DNA from: Dicyema japonicum
Taxonomy: Eukaryota; Dicyemida; Rhombozoa; Dicyemidae
NCBI GenBank assembly: GCA_011109175.1
Contig: RDEW01000007.1
Coordinates: 805,712 to 869,711, forward strand
Length of the DNA stretch: 64,000 nucleotides
Direction of reading: 5' to 3'
The notes under the pieces were generated by a model. That model did not search any database and was not told the DNA's origin. It was given only the letters and a program-made list of their open reading frames with translations. Both the position numbers and the translations under genes were made by a program. Shown here in pieces: positions 12,190 through 23,966 of the stretch; position 1 is the first letter of the stretch, and each line of letters starts with the position of its first letter.

Positions 12190-13330
12190 GTGAAACGATG
12201 GCTAACAAGAACGTAACTACCACAGACATGAAATATTATTCAATATTGTTTTCATTGAAATTTCTATCTTTAACATCAGTTTTTTTCAAACGGGAGAAGA
12301 TTGTTTCACTGCAATTGAAGTGGAGGGACATTTTAGAAGGTAGCAATATGTCATTGGATTTATTGATTTGTCAGTCATTTTAACAACATCCATTAAATCA
12401 TTCTTCTCATAGCTTTCAATAAAATAATTTTCAACATCCCCCTTTACAGAAATATGGTGATCTTTTCAAAAACAGCATAACTTTTTTCGATTGAATACCG
12501 TGAGTTTTGCAATTTTTCCAAATTAGATTTTAGCCATTTATATTTCGCAATTTCAAAGTTCATGAAACAAATTGTCATTCATTATTGATCGCTTCACATT
12601 TGCAACAACATCGACTTCAAAATTGTTTACGCAACGAGATTTTCGGAATAATAAAACGTGCTTCTAAGAAACTCCCCATCTTGTGATAATTACACCTGGA
12701 GGTAGTTTAATCTCATACAACATTAATCTCATACAATTTCATTTTTATCTTGCCAGCCTTCATCAAGGAGCCGCTAATAAGTAATATCAAATTTGATAAT
12801 TTTAATAAAAATTTATCAAAAACATCTCCAATTGTTGGAATTATGACATTCGAATATGAATTATTAGCTGATTTCATAATTTATAAAGTCTCTGGATTAC
12901 AAATAGCCCGACAATTACATTTAATATTTTTTCCCGTTAATTTTACTTTCATCAATAATTAAATATATTTGTTTGTCTAAAAATGTTTTCTGTAGTTCAG
13001 TAATGTAGATCATAAAGTTTATGAATATTTTTTTCGGAGTGCTGTTGTAGACAGTTATAACAGTACATATAGTTTTTTTATATAACTATTCCATAATTTG
13101 TAAAGTGGAATATCGAAATGTAAAATACTTTAATTAAACAGATTTCCAGTTTTTTTTCAGTAAGAAAAATTTGAGGTCTCTATATTTTTTGGCACTGTGT
13201 CTGATGTCTATTTCCATTAAGATGTTGATCGATGTATTGTTTGGACGATTTTACTATCTTTGAGCATTTTTGGCAAAAATAAATTTCCCTTAGGTGCTCT
13301 TGTAAATATTTATGAGTTTTGGAAATTGCT
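12190..13330 (-). pseudogene. hAT-like transposase relic
   Basis: Minus-strand translation starts (about 13275-13170) with a C2H2/BED-like finger, FCQKCSKIV...IDQHLNGNRHQ, and ends (about 12420-12200) with a hAT C-terminal dimerisation signature: a CPSTSIAV then, after a frameshift, an IFSRLKK...DRNFNENNIE block. The 900 bp between are AT-rich and full of stops. Order and spacing fit an N-terminal zinc finger and C-terminal dimer region of a hAT-family transposase or a gene derived from one. No terminal inverted repeats were identified. Confidence 0.5.
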
Positions 13331-13429
13331 TTTGAAATTCGTTCCTTATTTTTTCTTCTGTGTTTTAATAATTGATAAAATACAAACCTGTCATTAAATG
13401 AAGAATGCTAATACACAACAAAAAACAAT

Positions 13430-13555
13430 TAATTATTATTACCCCCAGGATCACTGGGTCAAAGAGAAAGAAATAAAAGTCTCATCTAACTAGGAGATCC
13501 CAGAACGACAAAGGAAAGGACGAGTCCGGCGGGATCGAGAATCCTGAACAGCTCT
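13430..13555 (-). mobile_element. LINE-D 3' terminal fragment
   Basis: On the minus strand it ends GACCCAGTGATCCTGGGGG followed by TAATAATAATTAA, the same terminal design as the adjacent copy at 13556-13920. It is a severely 5'-truncated copy next to, or hit by, the next element. Confidence 0.55.
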
Positions 13556-13920
13556 TTTCATTGGACATTTTATTTATTTTAATAACCCCGGGAACACTGA
13601 GAAAGAAAGACAAAAGAGTCAAACAGTTAGGTGATCCCAGTCCTCGCAATCAATTGTGCCATTCGACGTCTGTGATCTTCCATCGTCCCCACTACTTTCC
13701 GGAAGAGCCTTCTCTCGGTCTTGCGGAGGAATCCGATCGGAGAGGGGAATTTCTTATCCAATCGGTTTTCTCTTGCCATGGAAAGGATCAGGCGAAGCGG
13801 ATTTCATCTTCCTCACAGACGAGAAGAAATCTGGAGCCACGACTACGGATCTTAGCTTCCATGAGTAGTGGGTCGACTGTTGATCCATTACGTCATTGGA
13901 CATGGCATCGTGTATTTTAA
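13556..13920 (-). mobile_element. LINE-D 3' terminal fragment
   Basis: Aligns by eye over about 300 bp with the LINE-D insertion at 52941-53364: shared blocks include the GGAAGAGCCTTCTCTC region, the CCTGGAAAAG/CCATGGAAAGG region and the terminal CTGAGAAAGAAAGACAAAAG. The minus-strand 3' end is GTGTTCCCGGGGTTATTAAAA plus an AATAAA-type tail. Non-coding C-terminus and 3' UTR only. Confidence 0.7.
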
Positions 13921-14089
13921 AATGAATTAAAATGAAATGAAAAAAATAATAATAAAATTTAAAAAAATAATTATAAAAATTATGTCCTATTTTAGGAAAA
14001 TTTTATATTTGAAATAGGACATTGTCCTATTTGTCCTAAATATGACAATGTCCGCCCTACTGATATCCCTTTGTCGGATATCTTCTGAT

Positions 14090-14400
14090 TTTTATGAATT
14101 TTTGTTGCCGGGACATATTGGATTCAGAAAGGGATGCTCGACCGCAGATGCTGTTTGATCTCACAGGTGGATATGTGCATGTGTCAACGATAAAGGAGTG
14201 ATTTTAAGATTTTGAAAGTAGACATGTCCAGTGAGTTTGACACTGTAAACAGAAAAACATTGTTGGACGTTGCTGGGAGTTTCCTTGATGAGGATAACAC
14301 AAGACATGTCAGTTTTTTATTATCTAACATTGAATTAACTGTACGAGTTGGGACACAACATTTTCATGAAAAGTAAGCAATAGAGTCCACGGGAAATATA
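14090..14400 (+). mobile_element. RTE-like reverse transcriptase fragment
   Basis: Translates, with one break, to GHIGFRKGCSTADAV, then VDMSSEFDTVNRKTLLDVAG and VSFLLSNIELTVRVGTQHFHEK. This matches the GFRPGRS - DLSKAFD - LLAxTxLxV order in the RTE-like copies at 31700-34610 and 43140-45330. Confidence 0.75.
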
Positions 14401-14419
14401 TCTGTCAAAAAATTTTTTT

Positions 14420-15560
14420 GATTTCCTTGGTGATGTAAAATTTGTTATTTTTATATGGAAACCTCTGGACATCTCGTCGCACGTTTCTTTAAAAAACTTG
14501 GAAACCTAAGGCAGAGAGCCTGCTCAGGGAAACATCGCGAGTGGTAATAGTCAATCAGAAAGGATTTCCCCTGCAATCCTCAGGGGAAATGGCAATGTAA
14601 TATGAGGGTACTACCTTCCAACTCTGTATTTTTTGAATTATGATTTAAAATTTTACAAGTCAATTAGCTTTTAACTTGGAAAGATTATGCCTACCTTACG
14701 CATCACGGAGAAACAAATTAACCATTAAGGCACAATTGAGCATTTGTGGCCAATAGAATTACTCAAAAAATTATTAGATAAATTTTAATAGACTAAACAA
14801 TTATAAAATTATTTAAAAAATTAAAAAAGTATGGTTAAATCGAGGTTCGATTGCAAATAATTCACCGATTCCTCAAAGCGTGACAATCCGTTCTTAAAAT
14901 TAACCGAAATTGAAATAAAAAACAATTTCGTAGATAATTTGATAATAGAAACAGGTCATAAGTATTTGGGTGAATAATTTTGATAAAATAAAAATTAATG
15001 AGAGAAAATTAAAATCAATGAAAAAATAAAAATTTTAATTAGAAATCGATAAAAATAACAAAAAAATCACACAAATGAAATTATTTGGTAAACCACAATA
15101 ATTTAAAAAATTCAAATTAAGAGTAAAAGAAAAGTGACAAAAACGGAATTAAATTAATAAATGATAGGAATAGCTTTTTAAGAAGAGATCTTTTAACTCT
15201 GTCAAATTAGAAAATAAAAATATCAATGAAAATAAATAATAATTACATAAAAAACAAATTAGCAAAAAAACGAGACGAAAAAAGTTTATACAATTTTAAG
15301 TGAAAAAAAAAAGATATTAATTCAACATAAGGGAATTTGACATAAATAAAAAAATTCTGATTAAAAAACTAAATAAATAAAAAATAGATGATTTTAATAT
15401 AAAAATAAAAAAAAATAAAATAAAAAATAGAAAAATAGAAAGCAAGATAAAAATTTCAGAAAATTAGAAAAAAATGAAACCAAAAAATAGATTTAAATTA
15501 AAAAACCACAAATTACAAAACAATAAGCGGAAAACGAAGAACATAAAAAGGGATAGAATA
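14420..15560. other. A-rich gene-free stretch
   Basis: About 1.1 kb upstream of the mucin gene. From about 14760 to 15560 the plus strand is strongly A-rich with few T and G, made of short A-runs. It includes the presumed promoter of the mucin gene, but no specific element could be recognised. Confidence 0.6.
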
Positions 15561-15567
15561 AGGAAAA

Positions 15568-18500
15568 ATGATGTGGATCGTAGTGATATGTAAGAAAATA
15601 AATTAATCAAATAGTAAGTATACAAATAACAATATTAACGAATAATATAAAAACAGCAGATCCAACAGGTTCTTCGACAGGTTTTATTTTTAATGACAGT
15701 CAGCAAATAATACAAGGACAACCACGAATAACCAAACTACAACAGCATCTTATACAAGTTCAACTACAAATAACCAGACTACAAATACACCAACGACATC
15801 GTCCTCTAGTTTTATTTTTGATGAAAAATAGCATCGTATAATGGGACTACATCTAACAACCAGACGACAATAGCAACAAATAAAAGCACAACGTCAAATA
15901 ACCAGACTACAAATACACCAAGTATTTCTTCGTATGTATTGATTTTGATCACAAATAGCATCAAATAATGACACAACATCTGATAACCAGACAACAATAG
16001 CAACTAACACAGGCACTACATCGAATAACCAGACAACAACAGCATCAAATCAAAGCACTACCTCCAATAACCAGACAAAAGCAGCAACTAACACTGGCAT
16101 AACCTCCAATAACCAGACAAATACTGCAACAAACTCAGGCACTACGTCGAACAACCAGACAACAACAGCATCAAATCCAAGCACTACCTCCAATAACCAG
16201 ACAACAACTGAAACTAACACAGGCACTACATCGAATAACCAGACAACATCATCATCAAATACAAGCAGCTCCTTTAATAACCAGACAACAACAGCAACTA
16301 ACACTGGCACAACCTCCAATAACCAGACAACATCAGCAGCTAACTCAGGCACTACGTCGAATAACCAAACAACATCATCATTAAACACAAGCACTACCTC
16401 AAATAGCCAAACATCAACAGGATCTAACTCAGGCACTTCGTCAAATAACCAAACAACATCTTCATCAAATATAAGCACTAACTCCAATAACCAGACAACA
16501 ATAGCAACTAGAACTGGCACAACCTCCAATAACCAGACATCATCAGCAGCTATCTCTGGCACTACGTCCAAATAACCAGACAACATCAACATCAATTCCA
16601 AGCACTACCTCCTCCAATAATCAGACAACAACTGCAACAAGCACTGGCACAACCTCCAATAATCAGACAACAACTGCAACAATCTCAGGCACTACCTCCA
16701 ATAACCTGACTACATCAACATCAATTCCAAGCACTACCTCCAATAACCAGACAATATCAACATCAATTCAAGCACTGCCTCCAATGACCAAACAACATCA
16801 TCATCTAATATAAGCACTAACTCCAATAACCAGACAACAACAGCAACTAGCACTGGCTCAATTTCTAATAACCAGACAACAACTGCAACTAACACAAGCA
16901 CTACCTCCAATAACATTACTACAATCAACATCAACTCCAAGCACTACCTCCAATAACCAGACTACATCAACATCAAATCCAAGCAGTACCTCCAAAAACC
17001 AGACAACATCATCATCAAATCCAAGCACTACCTCCAATAACCAAACAACAACAGCATCAAATCCAAGCAGTACCTTCAATAACCAGACAATAACAGCATC
17101 AAATCCAAGCACTACCTCTAATAACCAGACAACAACAGTTTCTAACTCAGGCACTACATCGAATAACCGAACAACATCATCATCTAATACAAGCACTACC
17201 TCAAATAACCAGACAACAATAGCAACTAGAACTGGCACAACATCCAATAACCAGACGACAACTGCAACAAACTCTGGCACTACGTCAAATAACCAGACAA
17301 CATCAACATCAACTCCAAGCACTACCTCCAATAACCAGACAACAACAGAAACTAACACTCGAACAACCTCCAATAACCAGACGACAAAACTGCAAACAAA
17401 CTCTGGCACTACCTCCAATAACCAGACTACATCAACATCAATTCCAAGCACTACCTCCAATAACAAGACAACAACAGAAACTAACACTCGAACAACCTCC
17501 AATAACCAGACGACAACTGCAACAAACTCTGGCACTACGTCAAATAACCAGACAACATCAACATCAATTCCAAGCACTACCTCCAATAACAAGACAACAA
17601 CAGAAACTAACACTCGAACAACCTCCAATAACCAGACGACAACTGCAACAAACTCTGGCACTACGTCAAATAACCAGACAACATCAACATCAATTCCAAG
17701 CACTACCTCCAATAACAAGACAACAACAGAAACTAACACTCGAACAACCTCCAATAACCAGACGACAACTGCAACAAACTCAGGCACTAACGTCGAATAA
17801 CCAGACAACATCAACATCAAATTCCAAGAACTACCTCCAATAACCAGACAACAACATCAACTAACACTGGAACAAACTCCATAACCAGACATCATCAGCA
17901 ACTAACTCAAGTACTTCTTCGAATAACCAGACAACAATAGCATCAAATCCAAGCACTACCTCCAATAACCAAACAATGACTGAAACTAACACAAGAACTA
18001 CAACAGCTTCTAACTCAGGCACTTCGTCGAATAACCGAACAACATCATCATCAAATACAAGCACTACCTCCAATAACCAGACAACAATAGCAACTAGCAT
18101 TGTCACAACCTCCAATAACCAGACGACAACTGCAACAAACTCTGGCACTACGTCCAATAACCAGACAACATCAACATCAATTCCAAGAACTACCTCCAAT
18201 AACAAGACAACAACAGAAACTAACACTCGAACAACCTCCAATAAGCAGACATCATTAGCAACTAACTCAATTACTTCTTCCAATAACCAGACAACAACAG
18301 CATCAATTCCAAGCACTACCTCCAATAACCAGACAACAACAGAAACTAACACTGGAACAACCTCCAATAACCAGACATCATCAGCAACTAACTCAAGTAC
18401 TTCTTCGATAACCAGACAACAATAGCATCAAATCCAAGCACTACCTCCAATAACCAAACAATAACTAAAACTAACACAAGAACTACAACAGCTTCTAACT

Positions 18501-20889
18501 CAGGCACTTCGTCGAATAACCGAACAACATCATCATCAAATACAAGCACTACCTCCAATAACCAGACAACAATAGCAACTAGCAATGGCAGAACTTCCAA
18601 TAACCAGACATCATCAGCAACTAAATCAGGTACTACGTCGAACAACCAGACAACAACAGCTTCAAATCCAAGCACTACACCCAATAACCAGACAACAACA
18701 GCAACTAGCACTGGCACAACATCCAATAACAGACATCATCAGCAACTAACTCAGTTACTATCAAATAACCAGACAAACAAGCATCAAATACAAGCACTAC
18801 CTCCAATAACCAGACAAAGCAGCCAACAGCAACTAGCACTGGCACAACATCCAATACTTATAACCAGACATCATCAACAACTAACTCAGGCACTACGCTA
18901 ATAACCAGACAACAATCAAACCACTGGCACTACTTAAATAACCAGACAACAGCAACAAATCAGACACCACTCGAATAACCAAACAAAAACTGCACTAACA
19001 CAGGCACTACCTATAATAATCAGACATCAACAGCTTCTAACTCAGGCACTTCGTCGAATAACCATACACAACTTCATCATCAAATAACAAGCACAACCTC
19101 CAATAACCAGACAACAAAAGCAACTAGAACTGGCACAACCTCCAATAACCAGACGACAACTGCAACAAACTCTGGCACTACGTCAAATAACCAGACAACA
19201 TCAACATCAATTCCAAGCACTACCTCCAATAACAAGACAACAACAGAAACTAGCACTCGAACAACCTCCAATAACCAGACGACAACTGCAACAAACTCTG
19301 GCACTACGTCAAATAACCAGACAACATCAACATCAATTCCAAGCACTACCTACAATAACCAGACAACAACAGAAACTAACACTGGCACAACTTCCAATAA
19401 CCAGACATCATCAGCAACTAACTCAGTTACTATTTCGAATAACCAGACAACAAGAGCATCAAATACAAGCACTACCTCCAATAACCAAACACCAACAGCA
19501 ACTAGCACTGGCACAACATCCAATAAACAGACATCATCAACAACTAACTCAGGCACTACGTCTAATAACCATACAACATCAGCATCAAATACAAGTATTA
19601 CCTCCAATAACCAGACAACAGCAGCAACAAACTCAGGCACTACGTCTAATAACCAGACAACAACTGCATCAAATCCAAGCACTACTTATAATAACCAGAC
19701 AACAGCAGCAACTAACACAGGCACTACGTCTAATAACCAGACAACAACTGCATCAAATCCAAGCACTACTTATAATAACCAGACAACAGCAGCAACTAAC
19801 ACAGGCACTACCGCGAATAACCAGAAAACTATAACAACTACCACTGGCACAACCTCCAATAACAAGACAACAACTGCAACAAATACAGACACCACTTCGA
19901 ATAACCAAAAAACAACTGCTACTAACACAAGCACTACCTCCAATAACCAGACATCAACAGCTTCTAACTCAGGCACTTCGTCGAATAACCATACAACATC
20001 AGCATCAAATACAAGTATTACCTCCAATAACCAGACAACAACTGCAACAAATACAGACACTACTTCGAATAACCAAAAAAACAACTGCTACTAACACAAG
20101 CACTACCTCCAATTACCAGACAACAACAGCAACTAGCACTGGCACAACCTTTAATAACCAGACAACAACTGCAACAAACTCAGGCACTACTTCGAACAAC
20201 CAGACAACAACAGCATCAAATCCAAGCACTACCTCCAATAACCAGACAACAGCAGCAACAAATACAGACACTACATCGAATAACCAAACAACAACTCCAA
20301 CTAACACAACAACTACCGCGAATAATCAGACAACAATAGCAACTAGCACTCGCACTACCTCCAATAACCAGACAAAAACAAATACAGACACTACATCGAA
20401 TAACCAAACAACAACTCCAACTAACACAGCCACTACCGCGAATAACCAGACAACAATAGCAACTAGCACTCGCACTACCTCCAATAACCAGACAAAAACA
20501 AATACAGACACTACATCGAATAACCAAACAACAACTTCAACTAACACAGGTACTACCGCGAATAACCAGACAACAACATTAACTAGCACTGGAACTTCCT
20601 CGAATAACCAGACAACATCAACATATAATACAAACACTTCATCGAATAACCAATCTACAATTTATCCAACTACAAATTTAACTTCTTATACTACCATTTC
20701 AGATTCCACTCATTTTTCTAATAGTTTAATTCCTATAATTTTTAGCTACTATTCTTTCGAATTCTACTTTTTCTACACCTTTTACTCCTTCTGGTTTTTT
20801 TGGATTTTATAATTTTAGACAATTTTAGTCTTTCTTCAAAACTTCTTGCCATTATTCTTCCTATTGTTTTTATCATTCTTTTTCTATAA
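15568..20889 (+). CDS. Giant secreted/membrane-anchored mucin-like protein with 14-residue repeats
   Basis: Starts at ATG 15568 with a signal peptide (MMWIVVILSIQITIL...) split by a 25-nt intron at 15590-15614. Further phase-1 introns lie at 15681-15703 (23 nt), 15809-15831 (23 nt) and 15922-15958 (37 nt). The body is about 115 copies of a 42-bp unit encoding T-S-N-N-Q-T-T-T-A-T-N-S-G-T variants: rich in Thr/Ser for O-glycans, and each unit has an N-Q-T sequon for N-glycans. The 3' end reads through introns at 20724-20745 and 20794-20818 into NFSLSSKLLAIILPIVFIILFL-stop (20887-20889), a hydrophobic end that could be a GPI-attachment signal or a truncated membrane anchor. Many one-base indels interrupt the plus frame inside the array (for example near 16570, 18400, 18730, 18880-19000), so full-length coding is not proven; repeats of this kind are also hard to assemble. 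No homolog was recognised; it is called mucin-like from composition. Confidence 0.75.
15704..20660 (+). repeat. Degenerate 42-bp tandem array
   Basis: The core AATAACCAGACAACA recurs about every 42 bp for nearly 5 kb. Units fall into a few alternating types: those encoding ATNSG or ETNTG, and those encoding SNPS or SIPS. Blocks of about four units are themselves nearly identical between 17280 and 17790 and again at 19140-19340, showing recent expansion of higher-order units. The minus strand is open for long stretches (up to 320 codons, hydrophobic VVWLLEVV), but that is a by-product of the unit being a multiple of 3. Confidence 0.95.
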
Positions 20890-21229
20890 TTCTCTTTTTT
20901 ATTTGTCGGCGTCGGTTATTATTTTTTTTATTTTAGACGTTATATGCGTAATTTCAATAAATCCTACGTTTTTAATAATTCGTTTTTTCGAATTTTCGAC
21001 TTTTCTGTGATTTATTTATTTGACTAATCAATTTTATTTTAGGTTCATTTAACTGTTTTAATTACAATTAAATTTATTTTCTTATTTTTTTAATTGAATA
21101 TCTTGATCTCTTCGATTTTTTATCAATTATTATTTTGTTACACTTTCCTGGGGATTTCTGCAAACATGGTTTTGAAGATTTCGTTTTTCTAACTGATCAT
21201 GTTGTCTATTAAATTGTTTTTCCATGTCG
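20890..21229. other. T-rich spacer
   Basis: Plus strand is strongly T-rich (mirror of the A-rich upstream flank). No exon was recognised, although an in-frame open stretch with FVGVGYYFFYFRRYMRNF follows the mucin stop codon and could be its true cytoplasmic tail if that stop is an error. Confidence 0.5.
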
Positions 21230-21955
21230 TTAGTAATATATTGTAATAACCCGGATATTATCAAAAAATTTCAAATATTTGTTCGAGTCTCCACTTTGAA
21301 ATATTCTATAAAATTCTCCCTTTCGGTTGAACTCGTCCTCACTTTGGATGAGAATCCTCGCATCGTCTGGTGTCAAGTTATTTATAATTGAGTTGATGTT
21401 CTAAGTAAAGGTGCTTCAGTACTTTTTTGTTCTTGCCAATTTTTCACATAGTCAATATGTTTGTGTTTTTCTTCGCAGATGAGGACAGACCGAAACAATC
21501 TCTCGTCGAACATTAAATGAGAGTAATTTCTGGCAATTGATAGCAGTGAATACCGATCAAACGTGCACGACATGGACCTAGTTAGTGTTCTGTCATTCAA
21601 ATTAGGCAACATCCAGCCGGCAATGTTGAACATGTCCCTTACGATGAGTTCTTTAAAATTAGCATCCAATTGGGAGGTTGAATGTAGACTGGGATAACAA
21701 TTCAATCACCTTGGGGATATATTTACTTCTAACAGCCACGGTTTTAATTTCGAGTCTAAGATAATGTCAAATCCGTAAAGTTCATGCACAGAGTACCTCG
21801 ACACACCAGTGCTTCTTATGGCAGCATTATTGGAGTTTTCAGCACTAAAACATGTTTCAGAAAGGAACCTGATCACAGTTTTTACAACAATGTCATATCT
21901 TTTTTGTTTGATAACGTATGGATTAATATACACGGATATATATCTCTATTGTACT
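21230..21955 (-). pseudogene. TTLL4-like tubulin polyglutamylase, C-terminal part only
   Basis: Tubulin tyrosine ligase-like enzymes add glutamates to tubulin tails. The fragment has YDIVVKTVI, then [20 protein letters not shown] followed by VNISP, a 21-nt intron at 21689-21709, SLHSTSQLDANFKELIVRDM, and a last exon with NNLTPDDARILIQSEDEFNR and a stop at 21230-21232. The [12 protein letters not shown] and LTPDD-R-L-EDE-R-G blocks are characteristic of the TTLL4/TTLL5 group. The ATP-binding N-terminal two-thirds are not found upstream, where only AT-rich sequence and a SINE fragment lie. One frame slip sits at an A6 run before the last exon. Truncated gene or remnant; an assembly gap is possible. 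Confidence 0.8.
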
Positions 21956-22264
21956 TTGAATTCTAAATACAACCAATACATTAAACATGTCTTTCTTATG
22001 CATGTGTTATATAAGGATCATTGACTGAAGTATCGAATTAAACAGCTAACTTCTTTATAAATAAATCAATTAATTTAAAAAATGGTTAGTTTTATAACAG
22101 GTTTCCATTATGGTCTGCAGCCATTGAGCACGAACTACCTCTCATAATCGCGAGCCCGATTTTCAGACGTCTTTGTTGTATCTAAATTTTCAATGTTCCA
22201 GATTGTATCATTTCTGAAACTTCATTAAATTTTTAACTTTATTGTACAATGTTGATTGCTTTAA

Positions 22265-22400
22265 TGGTTGCACTGACTGATGGCCCCTAGTTAGAATCTC
22301 TCTGCTGTACATTCCGTCTGAATCTTCCACGCATCTGCCATGCTTTGGCTTGACGAGTGACGCCGTCATCAGTGAACATCTCACTGGATCGTCTACAAAA
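22265..22400 (+). repeat. tRNA-derived SINE fragment
   Basis: Shares the stretch TCTCGCTGCTG(TACATTC), a TTCCACGCATCT block, a GATGCTTTGG block and TTGACGAGTGACGCCG with copies at 34720-34850 and 45690-45805. Only the part downstream of box B is well kept. Confidence 0.55.
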
Positions 22401-22409
22401 AGACTCGCA

Positions 22410-23030
22410 CCCAATAAAAAAGTTCCTTCTCTACGATTAGTTAAAATTAACTGTTCTTTACTTAAATAAAGTGTGTCTGGGAGGAGCGATAGCTAATATG
22501 GCTCTTCGTATAGTGAAGTATTATTATTTTTGGCGAAATTCTCCATCGGTCACTACATTTTCAGCTTCAATAATTTCGACATTTAATCTTTCATATTGTG
22601 TTAAGTTGTTGGCTTCTCAGTGAACAACTTTTAGTTTAAGATTAAATCTTCATTTAAATCTGTGTAACCTTAAGTGTCGAAATTCCCAAATAAGGGTCAT
22701 TTTTATTTCACAGATATGGGATAATTCTCTGAGAGTCATTTTTGATGTATTTTTTATTTCACAAATCCTTCTTTTCTGAGCAATAAATTTCGAACTTTTT
22801 AACCATGTGGCACTTCCGGATTCTAAATTTAAATATAAATTCGTTTAAATTTACAAAAAAAACAATATAAATTAATGATAAATGTTTTTCTGATTGCGGA
22901 TTATAAAGTCTCGGTTTATTGAAGCTTGTTTGTATGGAATCTTGGTATTTGCTGACTCAACAAAATTCGGATTATTAAAGTTTTCGGATTAATGGGGGAT
23001 TACTGTAGATACATAGTTATTAGTGTAGAC
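22410..23030. other. Gene-free stretch
   Basis: AT-rich; no exon or repeat recognised apart from two similar GGGTCATTTTTATTTCACA / GAGTCATTTTTGATGTA stretches near 22690 and 22735. Confidence 0.4.
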
Positions 23031-23039
23031 AATTATAAC

Positions 23040-23610
23040 TATACCCTCGTGGACGAAAATGAAGCGGTTATTAAAGTGAAGTGGTGATTGAAGTGGGCAT
23101 TACTTCTCAAGATAATCCCTACAAGTTGAAGTCGAGAAGTTAAATTTTTTTAACATTACTTATGCAATTTTTGGTTGTTAGGTGATTACGGTTCTTAACA
23201 TTAGGGTTAGAATTGTTTTAGGGTTAGTATTGAGGATCGCTATCATGTTGTGAGATTTTGGAAGGAGTCAATGGATATCGTTATTCAGGCCTACTTCATG
23301 ATCGAGGAAGCAATATTCTTAAAACAAGAGTTATGGATTCCATCCTAGAGAATATTAAAAAGAGGATAACTATGTTTTCAAGGACAAACTGAATTCAGTA
23401 AATTTGTTCCATGGAATCAATGAATATGCGCTTTCTCTATAAAATATTACATTGGTTTTATTAATATCTAGGCACTTGAATTCGATTATATTGACTAGAA
23501 ATACCTCAACTGCTTGCTACTCTGAGGTTGGACCTGAAACTTGCAAACAAGGAACAAATTATACTTAATTATGATAATTTACTGGATTTAGTTAAAAGTT
23601 TTTAAAACCT
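23040..23610 (+). mobile_element. R2/CRE-like retrotransposon, restriction-like endonuclease fragment
   Basis: Around 23090 it encodes VIEVGITSQDNPYKLKSRS, matching the LIEVGITSQDRLKQVEVEK segment of the fuller copy at 53860-54470. Near 23555-23600 it ends with an AATTATACTTAATTATGATAATTTACTGGATTTAGTT stretch like the 3' end of the copy interrupted at 52941. Heavily decayed. Confidence 0.65.
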
Positions 23611-23745
23611 CAATTTTTTGAACATCCTCGGATTTTGGAACGTTTGGAGTTCCAAATCGATATCGGACTGTACACTCAATTGTATTTGATTCTGCTGGGA
23701 AGTCCCTTGAAAAAGGTCCTTTCAATGCAAAAACACTTAAATGAA

Positions 23746-23966
23746 TAAAACCACTAGGAGGTGTCACGCAAAATGGCCATTTTTGGTCCCACAAGGAAAT
23801 TTAAAACAAAACCACAAGGAAATGTCACGCAAAATGGCCATTTTTGGTTCCACAAGGAAATTTAAAACAAAACCACAAGGAAATGTCACGCAAAATGGTC
23901 ATTTTTGGTCCCACAAGGAAATATAAAACAAAACCACAAGGAAATATCACGCAAAATGGCCATTTT
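23746..23966 (+). repeat. 61-bp tandem repeat, about 3.5 copies
   Basis: Unit contains CACGCAAAATGGCCATTTTTGG, TCCCACAAGGAAATTTAAAA and AACCACAAGGAAATGTCACG in that order. Copies are more than 95% alike by eye, so the expansion is recent. Confidence 0.95.

Noticed and set aside
12750-12962. Plus-strand 70-codon open frame
   Set aside because: It lies inside the hAT-like relic on the opposite strand, is very AT-rich, and has no motif.
16050-20637. Long hydrophobic minus-strand open frames (VVWLLEVVLGFDAVVVWLLE type, up to 320 codons)
   Set aside because: They are the reverse complement of the 42-bp mucin array, open only because the unit is a multiple of 3. No signal peptide, start context or intron logic; the plus strand has a signal peptide, spliced introns and a membrane end.
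15700-20650. Regularly spaced repeats considered as a CRISPR array
   Set aside because: Units are contiguous with no unique spacers, and the surroundings are eukaryotic genes with introns.
23741-23926. 61-codon open frame over the 61-bp repeat
   Set aside because: The unit is not a multiple of 3, so each copy is read in a different frame; composition-driven artefact.
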